Shown here in pieces: positions 1 to 9,189 of a stretch of DNA of 64,000 nucleotides. The DNA comes from Orientallactaga sibirica (lineage: Eukaryota; Chordata; Mammalia; Rodentia; Dipodidae). Under the pieces are notes generated by a model. It did not search any database. It was given only the letters and a program-made list of their open reading frames with translations, and was not told where the DNA came from. Both the position numbers and the translations under genes were made by a program. Where the stretch lies: positions 4,443,501 through 4,507,500 of the forward strand of contig JAEOAD010002231.1 in assembly GCA_036365145.1 (NCBI GenBank). The letters run 5' to 3'. Position 1 is the first letter of the stretch; each line of letters begins with the position of its first letter.

Positions 1-143
1 AACACCACCATCATCTTATTTTAATCTTTCTTGGGACCAGATTCTTCCTGTTTATACCAAAGAGGTTTTTTGTGCCACCTCACCCCTTCCTGATCACAGT
101 GAGTTAGAGAATCAGACCAACTCCTCTAAAAAGTTTGGATTCA

Positions 144-1288
144 CCATGGAAAGAGAATGCACAAAGGGCAGGGGGAGGGTCAATCACAATTCAAGATAGT
201 CTGAATAAGACTTATGTAAACCTACTTTTTTGAATAATGGCACACCCAGAAGCTTTAAACTGTTACTAGAAAATTTTCAGTGCCTGGGGTAGGATACCTT
301 CCAGTGAGTTGTTGGCCAGGAGGTCCCTGTTAAAAGGCTATTGCCAAGGCCCTTGGTTTCCCTTGAGAAACAGATGGTAAGACCCTATTGCTGAAGACAT
401 CTCTTGCCTGAGAGGCAAGGTCACTGAGAAAGCAAGCTGGTGCTGAGCAGAAAACCTTCTCCCTGTAGACCAGCTGACTGAAAGCTGGAAAAAGCTGCAC
501 TACATGCAGCCATATTGGAGACAGAATCATCAGCAGTGAAAACAGTGGACACTGGAAAACTCAAGTTTGGCCAGACAGGGCCTATGACCGACCAGGTGTA
601 ATAGTGCCATGTCTGTTCTTGGGGAAACCAACTGCTCCATAATTGGACTGAAGGCCCTCTCTATGGGAGGAAATACATGATGGTACTAAAAAAAACTAAT
701 CAAAAGTCTATGGCAGGGGAGGTCATGACCCTTAGGGGTATAAAGCCTGCTCTTGTCTGGCTAAATGTATATATTATTCCCACCAAGCTGCCCTGAAAGC
801 ACTACACTTAATGTTCATATTCACATATTAATGCTACTCTCACTTCTGGTTAGAGAAGCTTCTCTTTTCAGATGGCAGTGACCACTGGGATGACCCAAAA
901 GGCAACATAGTGCTGAGAAGAAAGAATAGAGGAGTATCCAGCACTGAAACATCTCTGTCACACCCTCCAAGGCTCAGGGTCCATTGCGGAAGAGGGGGTG
1001 GAAAGAATGTAAGAGCCAAAGGAAGGGTACGACTCCTTACAATGCAACTGTCCAGACAGAAATTGGCCTTGATATCCATGACCTTGTAGTGCCTAGCAAT
1101 ACCTTCACAAGACACTCATAATAGGAGAAAAAGATGATGACATCAAATTAAAAGAGACACTAATGGAGAGAGGGAGGGGATATGATGGAGAATGGAGTTC
1201 TGAAGGGGAATGGGGGGGAGGGGAAGGAAATTTCATGTATTTTTTTGTCTGTAAGTATAAAAGTTGTCAATAAAAAAATAAAGAAAAG
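144..1288 (+). mobile_element. 5'-truncated L1 insertion, 3'UTR only
   Basis: A retrotransposed fragment flanked by a perfect 13-bp target-site duplication, AAGTTTGGATTCA, at 131-143 and 1289-1301. It ends in a polyadenylation signal (GTTGTCAATAAAAAAATAAA) followed by A-rich sequence, as expected of target-primed reverse transcription. It contains no ORF2; all of it matches the 3'UTR that lies directly behind ORF2 in the L1 copies at 9179-12610 and 24036-29915. Diagnostic blocks are 'CCCTATTGCTGAAGACA' near 390 and 'GCGGAAGAGGGGGTGGAAAG' near 985. Short open frames inside it are not genes. Confidence 0.8.
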
Positions 1289-1389
1289 AAGTTTGGATTC
1301 ATATTCACGACTCTGTAATTGGTTTCTCTCTAAAATCAAAGAAGTGTATATTCGTAGAGATATGTGAAAGTCTTTAGGAGAAGCCAACC

Positions 1390-1595
1390 TGAATGTTGGC
1401 AACATAGGTAAGAAGTGACGTGTTTTTAACATTGGTTTTAGGGAGGCAGAAGATTTTGCCTTCAGCCTTCCTTCAATCCTGTATATTTTATGGTACTCAA
1501 TGGATAGCATATCTAGTCAAACATGCACATATTTTCCTGGAAAAATCCCCACAACACTATTACCAACATTGTTTAATATTATGTTTGTTTGTGCT
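1390..1595. other. unclassified sequence
   Basis: Non-repetitive to my eye; no exon-like frame, splice pattern or family match could be supported. Confidence 0.4.
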
Positions 1596-1938
1596 ACATG
1601 TGTATGTGTGTATGCATGCTCATATGTGTGTGGTATAGCTGCATGCAGGTACATATGTACATGCATGCACATGCATGTGGAGGCCAGAGGATGACTTCAG
1701 GTGTCTTCCTCTATGACGCCTTACCTGATATATTGAAATAGTCTCTTATTTGAACCCAAAGCTCACTGATTTGGCTAGTCTAGCCAGCCTGCTTGCCCCT
1801 GCCACCCTCTGTATCTGCCTCCCAAGTGCTGGGATGATAGCTGGGCCACCACGCCTACCTGGCCTTTACCTGGGTGCTGGGAATCTGAACTCATGCACAG
1901 CAAGCCTTTATCCACTGAGCTAGCACTTCACCCCTAAT
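1596..1938 (-). mobile_element. B3-type SINE
   Basis: Reads in reverse: a (GT)n-like stretch, then 'TGGAGGCCAGAGGATGAC', 'GTGTCTTCCTC', 'AGCTCACTGATTTGGCTAG' and a tRNA-like end 'ATCCACTGAGCTAGCAC'. This order is the reverse complement of rodent B3 elements, which end in a GT/CA-rich tail. It is diverged and therefore old. Confidence 0.75.
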
Positions 1939-2045
1939 GTAATCTTACATGATTATTGAACTAGGGCACTGAAGGTGTCTTCAAGGAACATTATCTATTG
2001 ACTCTACTGGTTGTAATAGAATCAAGTCTTAAAAAAAAAATCAAA

Positions 2046-2371
2046 GGGCATGGTGATACACGCCTTTAATCCCAGCACTTTGGAGGCAGAGGTAGGAAGA
2101 TCACCAGGAGTTCAAGGCCACCCTGATATTACATAGTGAATTCCAGATCAGCCTGAGCTAGAGTGAGACCCTACCTCACAGAAACCATTAAAAAATCACA
2201 CCAGGTGTGGTGGTGCACACCTTTAATCCCAGCTCTCGGGAGGCAGAGGTAGGAGGATTGTCCTGAGTTCAAGACCACTCTCCGACTATATGAGTTCAAG
2301 GCCACCCTGAGACTATATAGTTAATTCCAGGTCAACCTGGGCCAGAGCAAGACCCTACCTTAAAAAGCCAA
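2046..2371 (+). mobile_element. two adjacent B1 SINEs
   Basis: Two 7SL-derived monomers head to tail: the first about 2046-2197, the second 2200-2371. Each shows 'GCCTTTAATCCCAGC', 'GAGGCAGAGGTAGGA', 'AATTCCAG' and 'GAGTGAGACCCTACCT'-like sequence. The second carries a partial internal duplication around 'GAGTTCAAGACCACTCTC / GAGTTCAAGGCCACCCTG'. Confidence 0.9.
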
Positions 2372-2465
2372 TAAAGCTCTACATATTAAAACATATGCCT
2401 TCATTTAATTACACCTAGACCCAACAGTTTGTTGTATAAAAGTGTTAGTTTAAGGAGATCTAGAA

Positions 2466-2550
2466 GCTGGGGTGTAGCTCAGTAGTAGAGTGCTTGCCTA
2501 GTATATGCAAGGACCTGGGTTCTATCCCCGGCACTGAAAAAAATAAAAAG
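2466..2550 (+). mobile_element. ID SINE
   Basis: Starts 'GCTGGGGTGTAGCTCAGTAG', continues 'GTGCTTGCCTAG' and 'GGACCTGGGTTCTATCCCCG', then an A-rich tail. This is the tRNA-Ala-like layout of the BC1/ID family with A and B boxes still recognisable. A host tRNA gene is excluded by the A tail and the lost pairing. Confidence 0.85.
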
Positions 2551-2576
2551 TAAGTGCAAAGGGAACAGTAGTAATT

Positions 2577-2741
2577 TTTTTTTTTTTTTTTTTTTTTTTG
2601 GTTTTTCAAGGTAGGGGGTCTAGCCCAGGCTGACCTGTAATTAACTATGTAATCTCAGGGTGGCCTTAAACTCATGGTGATCCTCCTACCTCTGCCTCCT
2701 GAGTGCTGGGATTAAAGGCATGCACCACCATGCCCAGCTAC
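2577..2741 (-). mobile_element. B1 SINE with TSD
   Basis: A poly(T) run of about 24 leads into the reverse B1. The 11-bp duplication CAGTAGTAATT flanks it at 2566-2576 and 2742-2752. Confidence 0.9.
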
Positions 2742-2801
2742 CAGTAGTAATTCTGGATGTTCAACTAATGTGACTATGTGCCAAATACTATATTAAGAAT
2801 T

Positions 2802-3021
2802 ATTAAAATATTTTATTTTTATTTATTTATTTGAGACAGAGAGAGAGAGGGAGGGAGGAAAGAGGATGGGCTCGTCAGGGCATCTGGCCACTGCAAACAA
2901 ACTCCAGATGCATGTGCCACCATGTGCATCTGGCTTTATGTGGGTACTGGGGAATCAAACCTGGTCCGTAGGCTTTGCAGGCAAGTCCTTTAACCATTAA
3001 GCTATCTCTCCAGCCCCTATA
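2802..3021 (-). mobile_element. tRNA-derived SINE inserted in MIR
   Basis: Reads T-rich (TTTATT)n, (GA)n, 'CTCCAGATGCATGTGCCACC', then 'CCATTAAGCTATCTCTCCAG', the reverse of the tRNA-like head. The 11-bp duplication TATTAAGAATT lies at 2791-2801 and 3022-3032. Confidence 0.9.
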
Positions 3022-3134
3022 TATTAAGAATTTTATATGCATGGCCTTATTTAATATTTATAGTATCCCAAAAAAGTAGGTATAATTTTTTTATTTACTT
3101 TGCATGTGAAGAGGTGGAGGTACAGAGAAATATT

Positions 3135-3173
3135 AAGACATTTGTCAAAAAAAAAAAAAAAAAGACATTTGTC
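3135..3173. repeat. poly(A) flanked by a 12-bp duplication
   Basis: AAGACATTTGTC occurs at 3135-3146 and 3162-3173, separated only by 15 A residues. It looks like a retroposition event that left a tail and target duplication but no element body. Slippage-driven duplication is the alternative. Confidence 0.55.
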
Positions 3174-3412
3174 AAAAAACCCTTGACCAGAAGGACAAAA
3201 GAGATTCAAATCCAAATTTGCCTAAACCTAGAGCCCTTGTTCTAATCCCATAGTAAGCTATGTAACCCTTCTAAAACCAAGCTTCAGTCAGGGAAAAAAA
3301 GAAATTGAAGTGTTATAAAGGTCCACAACTAAAATAACTGTTGGCTTGAAACTATTGTAAACAGTTTTCCTAATCTTCTTCTTATTGTCATGCCTTGCAA
3401 AGATGTTTTTCT

Positions 3413-3630
3413 TTTTCTTTTTTTTCAAAGATTTTATTTTTATTTATTTATTAGAGACAGAGGAAGGGAGGGAGAGAGAGACAGAGAGTGAAAATGGGCA
3501 TGCCAGGGTCTCTAGCCACTGCAAACGAACTCCAGATGCATGTGCCACCATATGCATCTAGTTTATGTGGGACCTGGAGAATCGAACCTGTGTCCTTAGG
3601 CTTTGCCACTAAGCCATCTCTCCAGCCTGA
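3413..3630 (-). mobile_element. tRNA-derived SINE with TSD
   Basis: Near full-length copy flanked by AAAGATGTTTTTCT at 3399-3412 and 3631-3644. The B-box region reads 'GAGAATCGAACCTG' on this strand. A 64-codon frame over it is meaningless. Confidence 0.92.
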
Positions 3631-3885
3631 AAAGATGTTTTTCTACCAGAATAAACTGAAAAGTGATGCATATTTAATATGATTTGATAGGGTTAGAGTA
3701 CACAATCGAAGTGAAGAATTAATGTTTATTAACACTGCAAAAGATATATTCAATTTAATAGACTTTGCTGTGTGCTACCCTATGCTATTTAGAGAGAAGT
3801 TAATGAAATATCATAATAGCAAGGGGGTTATCACCCAACAGATCACTTTACATAGTTGAATCATAACATGGATATAATTTTATTT

Positions 3886-4021
3886 GAGATAGGGTCTCAC
3901 TCTAGCCAGGCTCACCTGGAATTTAGTATGTAGTCTCAAGATGGCCTTGCACTCACAGTGATCCTCCTTATCTCTGCTTCTCAAGTTCTGGGATTAAAGG
4001 TGTGTGCCACCATGCTTGGCT
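3886..4021 (-). mobile_element. B1 SINE
   Basis: Reverse B1 from 'GAGATAGGGTCTCACTCTAG' to 'GCCACCATGCTTGGC'. It lacks a long T run, so the tail has decayed. Confidence 0.88.
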
Positions 4022-4033
4022 CAAGGATGCAAT

Positions 4034-4059
4034 ATATTTTAAAAAAACTTATTTATTTT

Positions 4060-4096
<37 letters not shown>

Positions 4097-4247
4097 GAGA
4101 CACACCAGGGCCTCTAGCCATTGCAAATGAACTCCTGACACATATGCCACCTTGTGCATCTGCTTTATGTGGGTCCTGGGGAATTGAACCTGGGTTCTTA
4201 GGCTTCGCAACCAAGTGCCTTAGCCACTAAGCAATCTCTCCATTCCC
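4034..4247 (-). mobile_element. tRNA-derived SINE
   Basis: Contains (GA)11, then 'CTTGTGCATCTGCTTTATG' and 'CACTAAGCAATCTCTCCATT'. The phrase 'AAGGATC/GCAAT' recurs on both sides (about 4023 and 4248), suggesting a degenerate target duplication. Confidence 0.88.
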
Positions 4248-4258
4248 AAGGATCCAAT

Positions 4259-4513
4259 TTTTTAAATTTTTTTACTTTTAGAGAGAGCATATGCGAGAGA
4301 GAGACAGAGAGAGAGGAGAGATAGAGACCTGGTGTGCCAGGTACTCAGCCGCTGCAATTGAACTCCAGATGCTTGCACTATTTAGTGAGCACATTTGACC
4401 TTGGGCTTGCCTCACCTTTTTGCGTCTGCCTAATATTGGATCTGGATAGTATCACATGGGTCCTTAGGCTTTGCAGGCAAGTGCCTTAATCGCTAAGCCA
4501 TCTCTTCAGCCCA
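4259..4513 (-). mobile_element. tRNA-derived SINE, long-core variant
   Basis: Same head and (GA)n as the common SINE, but between 'CCAGATGC' and the head it has an additional segment, 'TTTAGTGAGCACATTTGACC' followed by 'TTTTTGCGTCTGCC'. The same extra block occurs at 13954-14229 and 17825-18110. This copy is the most diverged of the three. Confidence 0.75.
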
Positions 4514-4950
4514 AGAATGCAATTTTTAATACCATGTACTTCACATGGCCTATATTAGCATTTCCCTTCCTCCTATTGAGTATTAAGGTTTGAAAAATGT
4601 TGCATGTGCTTAATATTGATTCATACTATGTCAACATTTCATTATTGTTGAACATTTTTGCCTCTCACTCCCTTTCATTCTGATAGTACAAGTTCTCTGA
4701 AATGAACATCTTATGATATGTAGCTTGTCTTTCCTGCCTTCTTCCCTCATTTCCTCTTATTACTTTCTCTTCTGTTTATTTTGTTTTTCCAATGTGAAAT
4801 GATCAAAAGATAAGAACCTTTTTATAGATCTTGAAATCTTTGTCAGATTGTTTACCAAAAGTATTATACCATTTTATAATGAGATTAGTAATGGGTGGCT
4901 TCTTCATTTCTTCCTATCATTATTGATAAATTTTACATTATAATTAAAAA
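4514..4950. other. unclassified AT-rich sequence
   Basis: No confident family. 'GTTTACCAAAAGTATTATACC' near 4850 is reminiscent of reverse L1M ORF2 sequence, but the match is weak. Confidence 0.35.
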
Positions 4951-5006
4951 CTTAATGTAATGGTAAATGCTTTGTCATTAACAAAATTATCTCCTTTGGG
5001 GGAGGA

Positions 5007-5080
5007 TTCCTTTTAGAGGAATATATATTCCTTTTAGAGGAATATATATATATATATAAAATATATATATATATATGAAA
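5007..5080. repeat. tandem duplication and (TA)n
   Basis: 'TTCCTTTTAGAGGAATATATA' is repeated back to back from 5007, grading into a TA array to about 5075. The unit is itself partly palindromic. Confidence 0.75.
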
Positions 5081-5154
5081 TGAAAGTAAAATGGTTAGTA
5101 TGTGGGGAGGAAGGGGCTTAAAGGGGGAGGGCAATGAGAAAGAAAAAAAATGTA

Positions 5155-5588
5155 TATTTTTTTGGGGTTTTCGAGGTAGGGTTTCACTCTAGCCCAGGCT
5201 GACCTGGAATTCACTATATAGTCTCAGGGTGGCTTTGAACTCCTGGTGATCCTCCTACCTCTGCCTTCCAAGGGCTGGGATTAAAGGTGTATGCCACCAC
5301 ACCCGGCGATATATATATATATGGAGGTAGGGTCTTACTCTAGCTCAGGCTTACCTGGAATTCACCATGTAGTCTCAGGATGGCTTTGAACTCACAGTAA
5401 TTCTCCGATGTTTGCCTCCCAAGTGCTGGGATTAAAGGTGTATGCCACCACACCTGGCTCAAATTTTCTTGAGGTAAGGTCTCTCTGTAGTCCAGGCTGC
5501 CCTGGAATTCACTATGTGGCCTCAGGTTGGCCTCAAACTCACAAGTGCTCCTCCTACCTCTGCCTCCTGATTAAAGGCATGCCTGGTC
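5155..5588 (-). mobile_element. cluster of three B1 SINEs
   Basis: Three reverse monomers in a row: 5155-5306, 5320-5459 (after a short (AT)n) and 5466-5588. The third is shortened at its head, where 'CTGATTAAAGGCATGCCTGG' replaces the full right end. Each gives a short frame through 'CCAAGTGCTGGGATTAAAGG', which is not coding. Confidence 0.88.
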
Positions 5589-5590
5589 AG

Positions 5591-6840
5591 AATTCACATT
5601 TAACAGCACACACATAAATGGACATGAAAGCAGAAGGAAGACTATTAAGGGAGAGGAAAGGGATCCCGTGGTGAGGGAGTCCCATAAAGGAGGGTAAGTG
5701 AGTGAATATGAGCAAAAGCACAATAATGTACACTGGAGGTGGGAGCGATTAGTGGGACATGGAGCATGGACATGGAGAGGGAATTATACCAAAGTTAAAC
5801 AACATGAATCAGCTCCATAGAAACCCGCACTCTAGCTAACATTCTACACGATATAACCACCAACAATGGGGGAAGGAAGACAATTCAGACAGAATGTGGA
5901 AAAAGCATAACTTTAAATTCATGGACTCTGGCTGGTAAATACCCAGACCCTGAATTGGGTTGTCCTCCACAGTGAGCTGTTGGCCAGGGAGACCCATGAG
6001 TCCCCAAGAGAATGCAGGCCATTGCCAAAACACGTGATTACCTGCCAGAGCTAAAAGATAAGACTATTGTTGAAGACTCCACAACCTGCCATCACAGGAC
6101 ATCAGAATATTGTGTTGGAAGCAAAAGGGAAACTAGCTCCCACCTGGCTAGCTCTCATAATACTGGAAAGCTCTATGGGAATTGCTGGAGGAAAGTGGTC
6201 ACCAATAGTATGAACAAGCAGGGGACCATACAGACTACAAAATTAACCAGCCAGTCAAGAAATACACACTTGTGCAATAGTGGCACACCTCCATGGGTAA
6301 CCAACTGTTCTCTGATTAGACATGAGGCTGGCTCAGTGGGAAAGAACTCATATCTGGTGCTGGAAAACAAGCCAGAATCCCACTGTCAAGAAACTCATAG
6401 AGAGGCCCCCACTGCTCTCTGGAAAAGACGAGTAGGCTTGCACACCAAAAGAAAAAGAAAAAAAACTCACAAACTTGCATACTCCTTTTAACTCAAGCTG
6501 CTTTCTCTTGTTTGGAGAATGTGCTTTATTTTACAGATGGCAAAGAAAACAGAGGAGAACCAAGATCTATCCATAGGACAAGAAGTTAACCAACTATCCA
6601 CCATGAGATGTGCCACCTCTACCACATCTGCCAAAGCCCAAGAGAAATTGCAGGGACAATGTCGGCAGGAGCACTGCTATCACTGGTAGCCTGCCAAACA
6701 GCCCTAGGTTGATGATATCAAGCATGATGATCAACCTGTCAAAACAGAAATCCAGAGGCTACAGAGAACTCAACACTAAATTAGACTGACAACAGGCCTT
6801 TAACAGCTGAGCCATTTCTACAGTCCCCTTTCTGTTTGTT
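5591..6840 (+). mobile_element. L1 3'UTR copy
   Basis: Begins with the segment that follows ORF2 ('ATGGACATGAAAGCAGAAGG' near 5618) and continues through 'GTGAGCTGTTGGCCAGGGAG' (5972), 'ACTATTGTTGAAGACTCC' (6062) and 'CAATAGTGGCACAC' (6276). It aligns with 11490-12440 and, reversed, with 24100-25190. The last part (6500-6780) has the 'CCAGAGGCTACAGAGAACTCA' block. A 159-codon frame at 6012-6491 lies inside it; see the findings. Confidence 0.75.
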
Positions 6841-7205
6841 ATTCAGCTTCCCCCTCCCTGTAGGTTGTTTTCTTAAGATATTAATGTTTGTAAACATTCA
6901 AACTGGCTGGGTGCTCTTGGCTTTCCTTCTGCCTCTGATATGTCCCTTCACTGTGGTATGCTCTTTGAAAAAAAAAAATCCTCTCTTCTTATAGCACAAT
7001 TGGTTATTGGCAGAGAAAGTTGAAGGGACCCCAAATCCAGATTTTGGTTCAGAATTGTGTTCTTTGCTCCATTGCATTTCAATTGGATATTTTCTTGGAA
7101 ATGATCATCAGAAATGTGAGAAAAATCACAGAAGGTCTTGGAAATGTGTGTCAACAAAGAAGAGGACCAGTTACAATCTCATTAAAAGATACTCAATTTG
7201 CTTTA
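6841..7205. other. unclassified sequence
   Basis: Overlapping frames of 64-79 codons occur on both strands here. None has a recognisable domain, and all look like chance. Confidence 0.35.
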
Positions 7206-7221
7206 AAAAGGTAGTCATGGG

Positions 7222-7335
7222 TGGACAGGAAATTATATTCTTGTAATCCCAGCACTGGGAAGGCTGAGACAGGAGGATCTCCACTTTAAAGCAAAAGTGA
7301 GCTGCATAATAAGAGCTCTAAAACTCTCTGCCAAA
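7222..7335 (+). mobile_element. old B1-like monomer
   Basis: 'TTGTAATCCCAGCACTGGGA' then 'GGCTGAGACAGGAGGATC'. It is diverged from the young B1 consensus, with 'GTAATCCC' in place of 'TTTAATCCC'. Confidence 0.6.
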
Positions 7336-7344
7336 AAACATCTT

Positions 7345-7380
7345 ACACACACACACATGCATGCACACACACACAAACAC
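7345..7380. repeat. (AC)n microsatellite
   Basis: Imperfect ACACACAC array interrupted by ATGCATGC, directly before a SINE (GA)n tract. Confidence 0.85.
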
Positions 7381-7582
7381 TTGAGAGAAAGAAAGGCAGA
7401 TAGAGAGAGAGAGAGGGAGAGAGAGAGAGAATGGATGCACCAGGGCCTTTAGCCACTGTAAGTGAACTCCAGATGCATGCATCACCTTGTGCATCTGGCC
7501 TATGTGGGTACGGGGGTATCAAACTTTGGTTATTAGGCTTCACAGGCAAGTGCCTTAATGGCTAAGCCATCTCTCCAGCCCC
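7381..7582 (-). mobile_element. tRNA-derived SINE
   Basis: Long (GA)n, 'GATGCATGCATCACCTTGTG', then 'CTAAGCCATCTCTCCAGCCC' at the intact head. Confidence 0.92.
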
Positions 7583-7589
7583 ATCTTTC

Positions 7590-7712
7590 TTTTTTTTTTC
7601 TTTATAAGACAGGGTCTCATATCACCCAAGCTGGATTTGAACTCTATGTAGCTGAGGATGAACTCCTGATCTGCTAGTCAGCATCCCAAGTGCTGGGATT
7701 ACACCATCCCTG
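7590..7712 (-). mobile_element. old B1-like monomer
   Basis: 'AAGACAGGGTCTCATATCAC' to 'CAAGTGCTGGGATTACACC'. It retains GGGATTACA rather than the GGGATTAAA of younger local copies. Confidence 0.65.
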
Positions 7713-7714
7713 GT

Positions 7715-7795
7715 TTATGAGGTGCTGAAGATTGAACGCAGGGCCTTGTGCATGCAAGGCAAGCATGCTACCAACTGCTCTGCATCCCTAGTTTG
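7715..7795 (-). mobile_element. ID SINE, reversed
   Basis: 'AGATTGAACGCAGGGCCTTG' and 'GCAAGGCAAGCATGCTACC' are the reverse of the ID tRNA-like body. Confidence 0.7.
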
Positions 7796-7799
7796 ATAG

Positions 7800-7985
7800 T
7801 ATTGCCTTGATGGATGTTGTAACAGACCTGCTGGTCATTGAATTGTTGCTTTGTACCTAGCATTGTTTTAGTTGGTTTACATAATTCATCAATTTATTCT
7901 TCACAGCATCACTAAATGCTGATAGATTATTATCGTTCTCATTTTACAATGAAAAAATGAAGCACAGAGGTGGAGCAACTTTTCT
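7800..7985 (+). mobile_element. MIR SINE fragment
   Basis: 'TAGCATTGTTTTAGTTGGTT', then 'TTCTTCACAGCATCAC', 'TTATCGTTCTCATTTTACAA' and 'GAAGCACAGAGGTGGAG', the classic MIR core order. Confidence 0.75.
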
Positions 7986-8007
7986 GTTTGTTTGTTAAAT
8001 TACTTTT

Positions 8008-8132
8008 AGGCACAATGCCTTTAATCCCAGCAGTTGGGAGGCAGAGGTAGGAGGATCACTGTGAATTTGAGGCCACCTTGAGGCTACATAGTGAATTCCA
8101 GATCAGTCTGAGCTAGAGTGAGACCCTATCTC

Positions 8133-8137
<5 letters not shown>
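8008..8137 (+). mobile_element. B1 SINE, 5'-truncated
   Basis: Starts inside the A box at 'GGCACAATGCCTTTAATCCC' and ends at 'GAGACCCTATCTC'. The tail has expanded into the adjacent array. Confidence 0.88.
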
Positions 8138-8163
<26 letters not shown>

Positions 8164-8191
8164 CAAAACAAAACAAAACAAAACAAAACAA
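8138..8191. repeat. (AAAAC)n expansion of a B1 tail
   Basis: About ten near-perfect AAAAC units immediately after the B1, the usual route by which SINE tails seed microsatellites. Confidence 0.95.
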
Positions 8192-8420
8192 TGAAAACAT
8201 CTATATAGTTGGCAAGCACTAACCAGGGGACTCACCCCAGCCTCTAAGTTTACTGACAGCATGAGAATGGGCTGAAGCCTCAGGTGGCATGTTTCCAGGG
8301 TTGTGCACTGACTCACTAGGATGCACTGCATCTCTTGATCTGAATGAAGATGACCACACACAAGTGCCATCCATTTTCTGTCAAAGAAAACAAAAAATGA
8401 GGCATAGTTAGGTTTCAATC

Positions 8421-8482
8421 AGTTTTTTTTTAAGAATTATTTATTTATTTATTTGAGAGAGAAAGAGAAAGAGTCAGAAAGT

Positions 8483-8514
<32 letters not shown>

Positions 8515-8667
8515 ATGGGCATACCAGGGCCTCTAGCCACAGTACAAACCTACTCCAGATGCATGTGTCACTTTGTGCATCTGGCTTACATGGGTCCTGA
8601 GGAATTGAACCTAGGTCCTTAGGTTTTGCAGGCAAGCACCTTAACCGCTAAGCCATCTCTCCAGGCC
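8421..8667 (-). mobile_element. tRNA-derived SINE
   Basis: Full length, with a (GA)n interrupted by 'GTCAGAAAGTGA'. The head reads 'CGCTAAGCCATCTCTCCAG'. Confidence 0.92.
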
Positions 8668-8986
8668 CTCAAACATTTCTTACTGGTACTCAGTCAATAA
8701 AATGACACCTCTAACTAAACTTATCTTTCCCTCAAATTGGGTATTTTCACATATTTTAAAGGTGTTGTGTTCCCCATTCTAAAAGGATGATCACTCCTGA
8801 TGAGACTTATACCAGGCGTTTCATTTACAGTTTCAACATGTGGTCTACATCATTTCTTTTGGTCAACAGAAGTAGCCAGATAGTTTTCTGCAGCTTAAAT
8901 CAACCTAAGATAATGCTTTGTTACTTTGTGCAGAAAAAGGTCACTTGCCTACTTGAGAGAAGTTACTTACAACTAGAAATAGAAAA
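8668..8986. other. unclassified sequence
   Basis: No repeat family recognised. A 76-codon open frame spans 8787-9017 and runs into the next B1, so it is not credible as a gene. Confidence 0.4.
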
Positions 8987-8989
8987 CAA

Positions 8990-9135
8990 GGCCAAGCATG
9001 GTGGTGTATGCCTTTAATCCCAGCACTCAGGAGGCAGAGGTAGGAGGTTCATTGTGAGTTTGAGGCTACCCTGAGATTACATAGTGAATTCCAGGTCAGC
9101 CTGAGCTAGAGTGAGACCCTACCTTGAAAAACCAG

Positions 9136-9166
<31 letters not shown>

Positions 9167-9178
9167 AAGAAAACAACA
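8990..9178 (+). mobile_element. B1 SINE with (GA/GAAA)n tail
   Basis: 'GCCAAGCATGGTGGTGTATG' through 'GAGACCCTACCTTGAAAAACC', followed by a GA-rich tail. The L1 at 9179-12610 was inserted into this tail. Confidence 0.92.
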
Positions 9179-9189
9179 AACAACTTGAT

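Larger units (their letters stand above)
2753..3262 (+). mobile_element. MIR SINE, split by a later SINE
   Basis: Shows the MIR order: 'ACTATGTGCCAAATACTATATTAAG', then after the interruption 'CCTTATTTAATATTTATAGTATCCC', 'AGAGGTGGAGGTACAGAGAAA' and 'TTCAAATCC'. The insert at 2802-3021 splits it at TATTAAGAATT. MIR is shared by all mammals, so this is the oldest element in the neighbourhood. A short poly(A)-flanked duplication sits inside it at 3135-3173. Confidence 0.7.

Noticed and set aside
2466..2550. tRNA gene
   Set aside because: tRNA-like A and B boxes belong to an ID SINE with an A-rich tail and degraded arms. The same applies to the heads of the tRNA-derived SINEs.
5040..5075. TA-rich run as a replication origin or promoter
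   Set aside because: A simple TA microsatellite next to a tandem duplication; nothing else supports a function.
6012..6491. 159-codon open frame as a host gene
   Set aside because: It lies wholly inside an L1 3'UTR copy that aligns with 11490-12440; no domain, promoter or splice signals. Kept only as part of the L1 frame observation.
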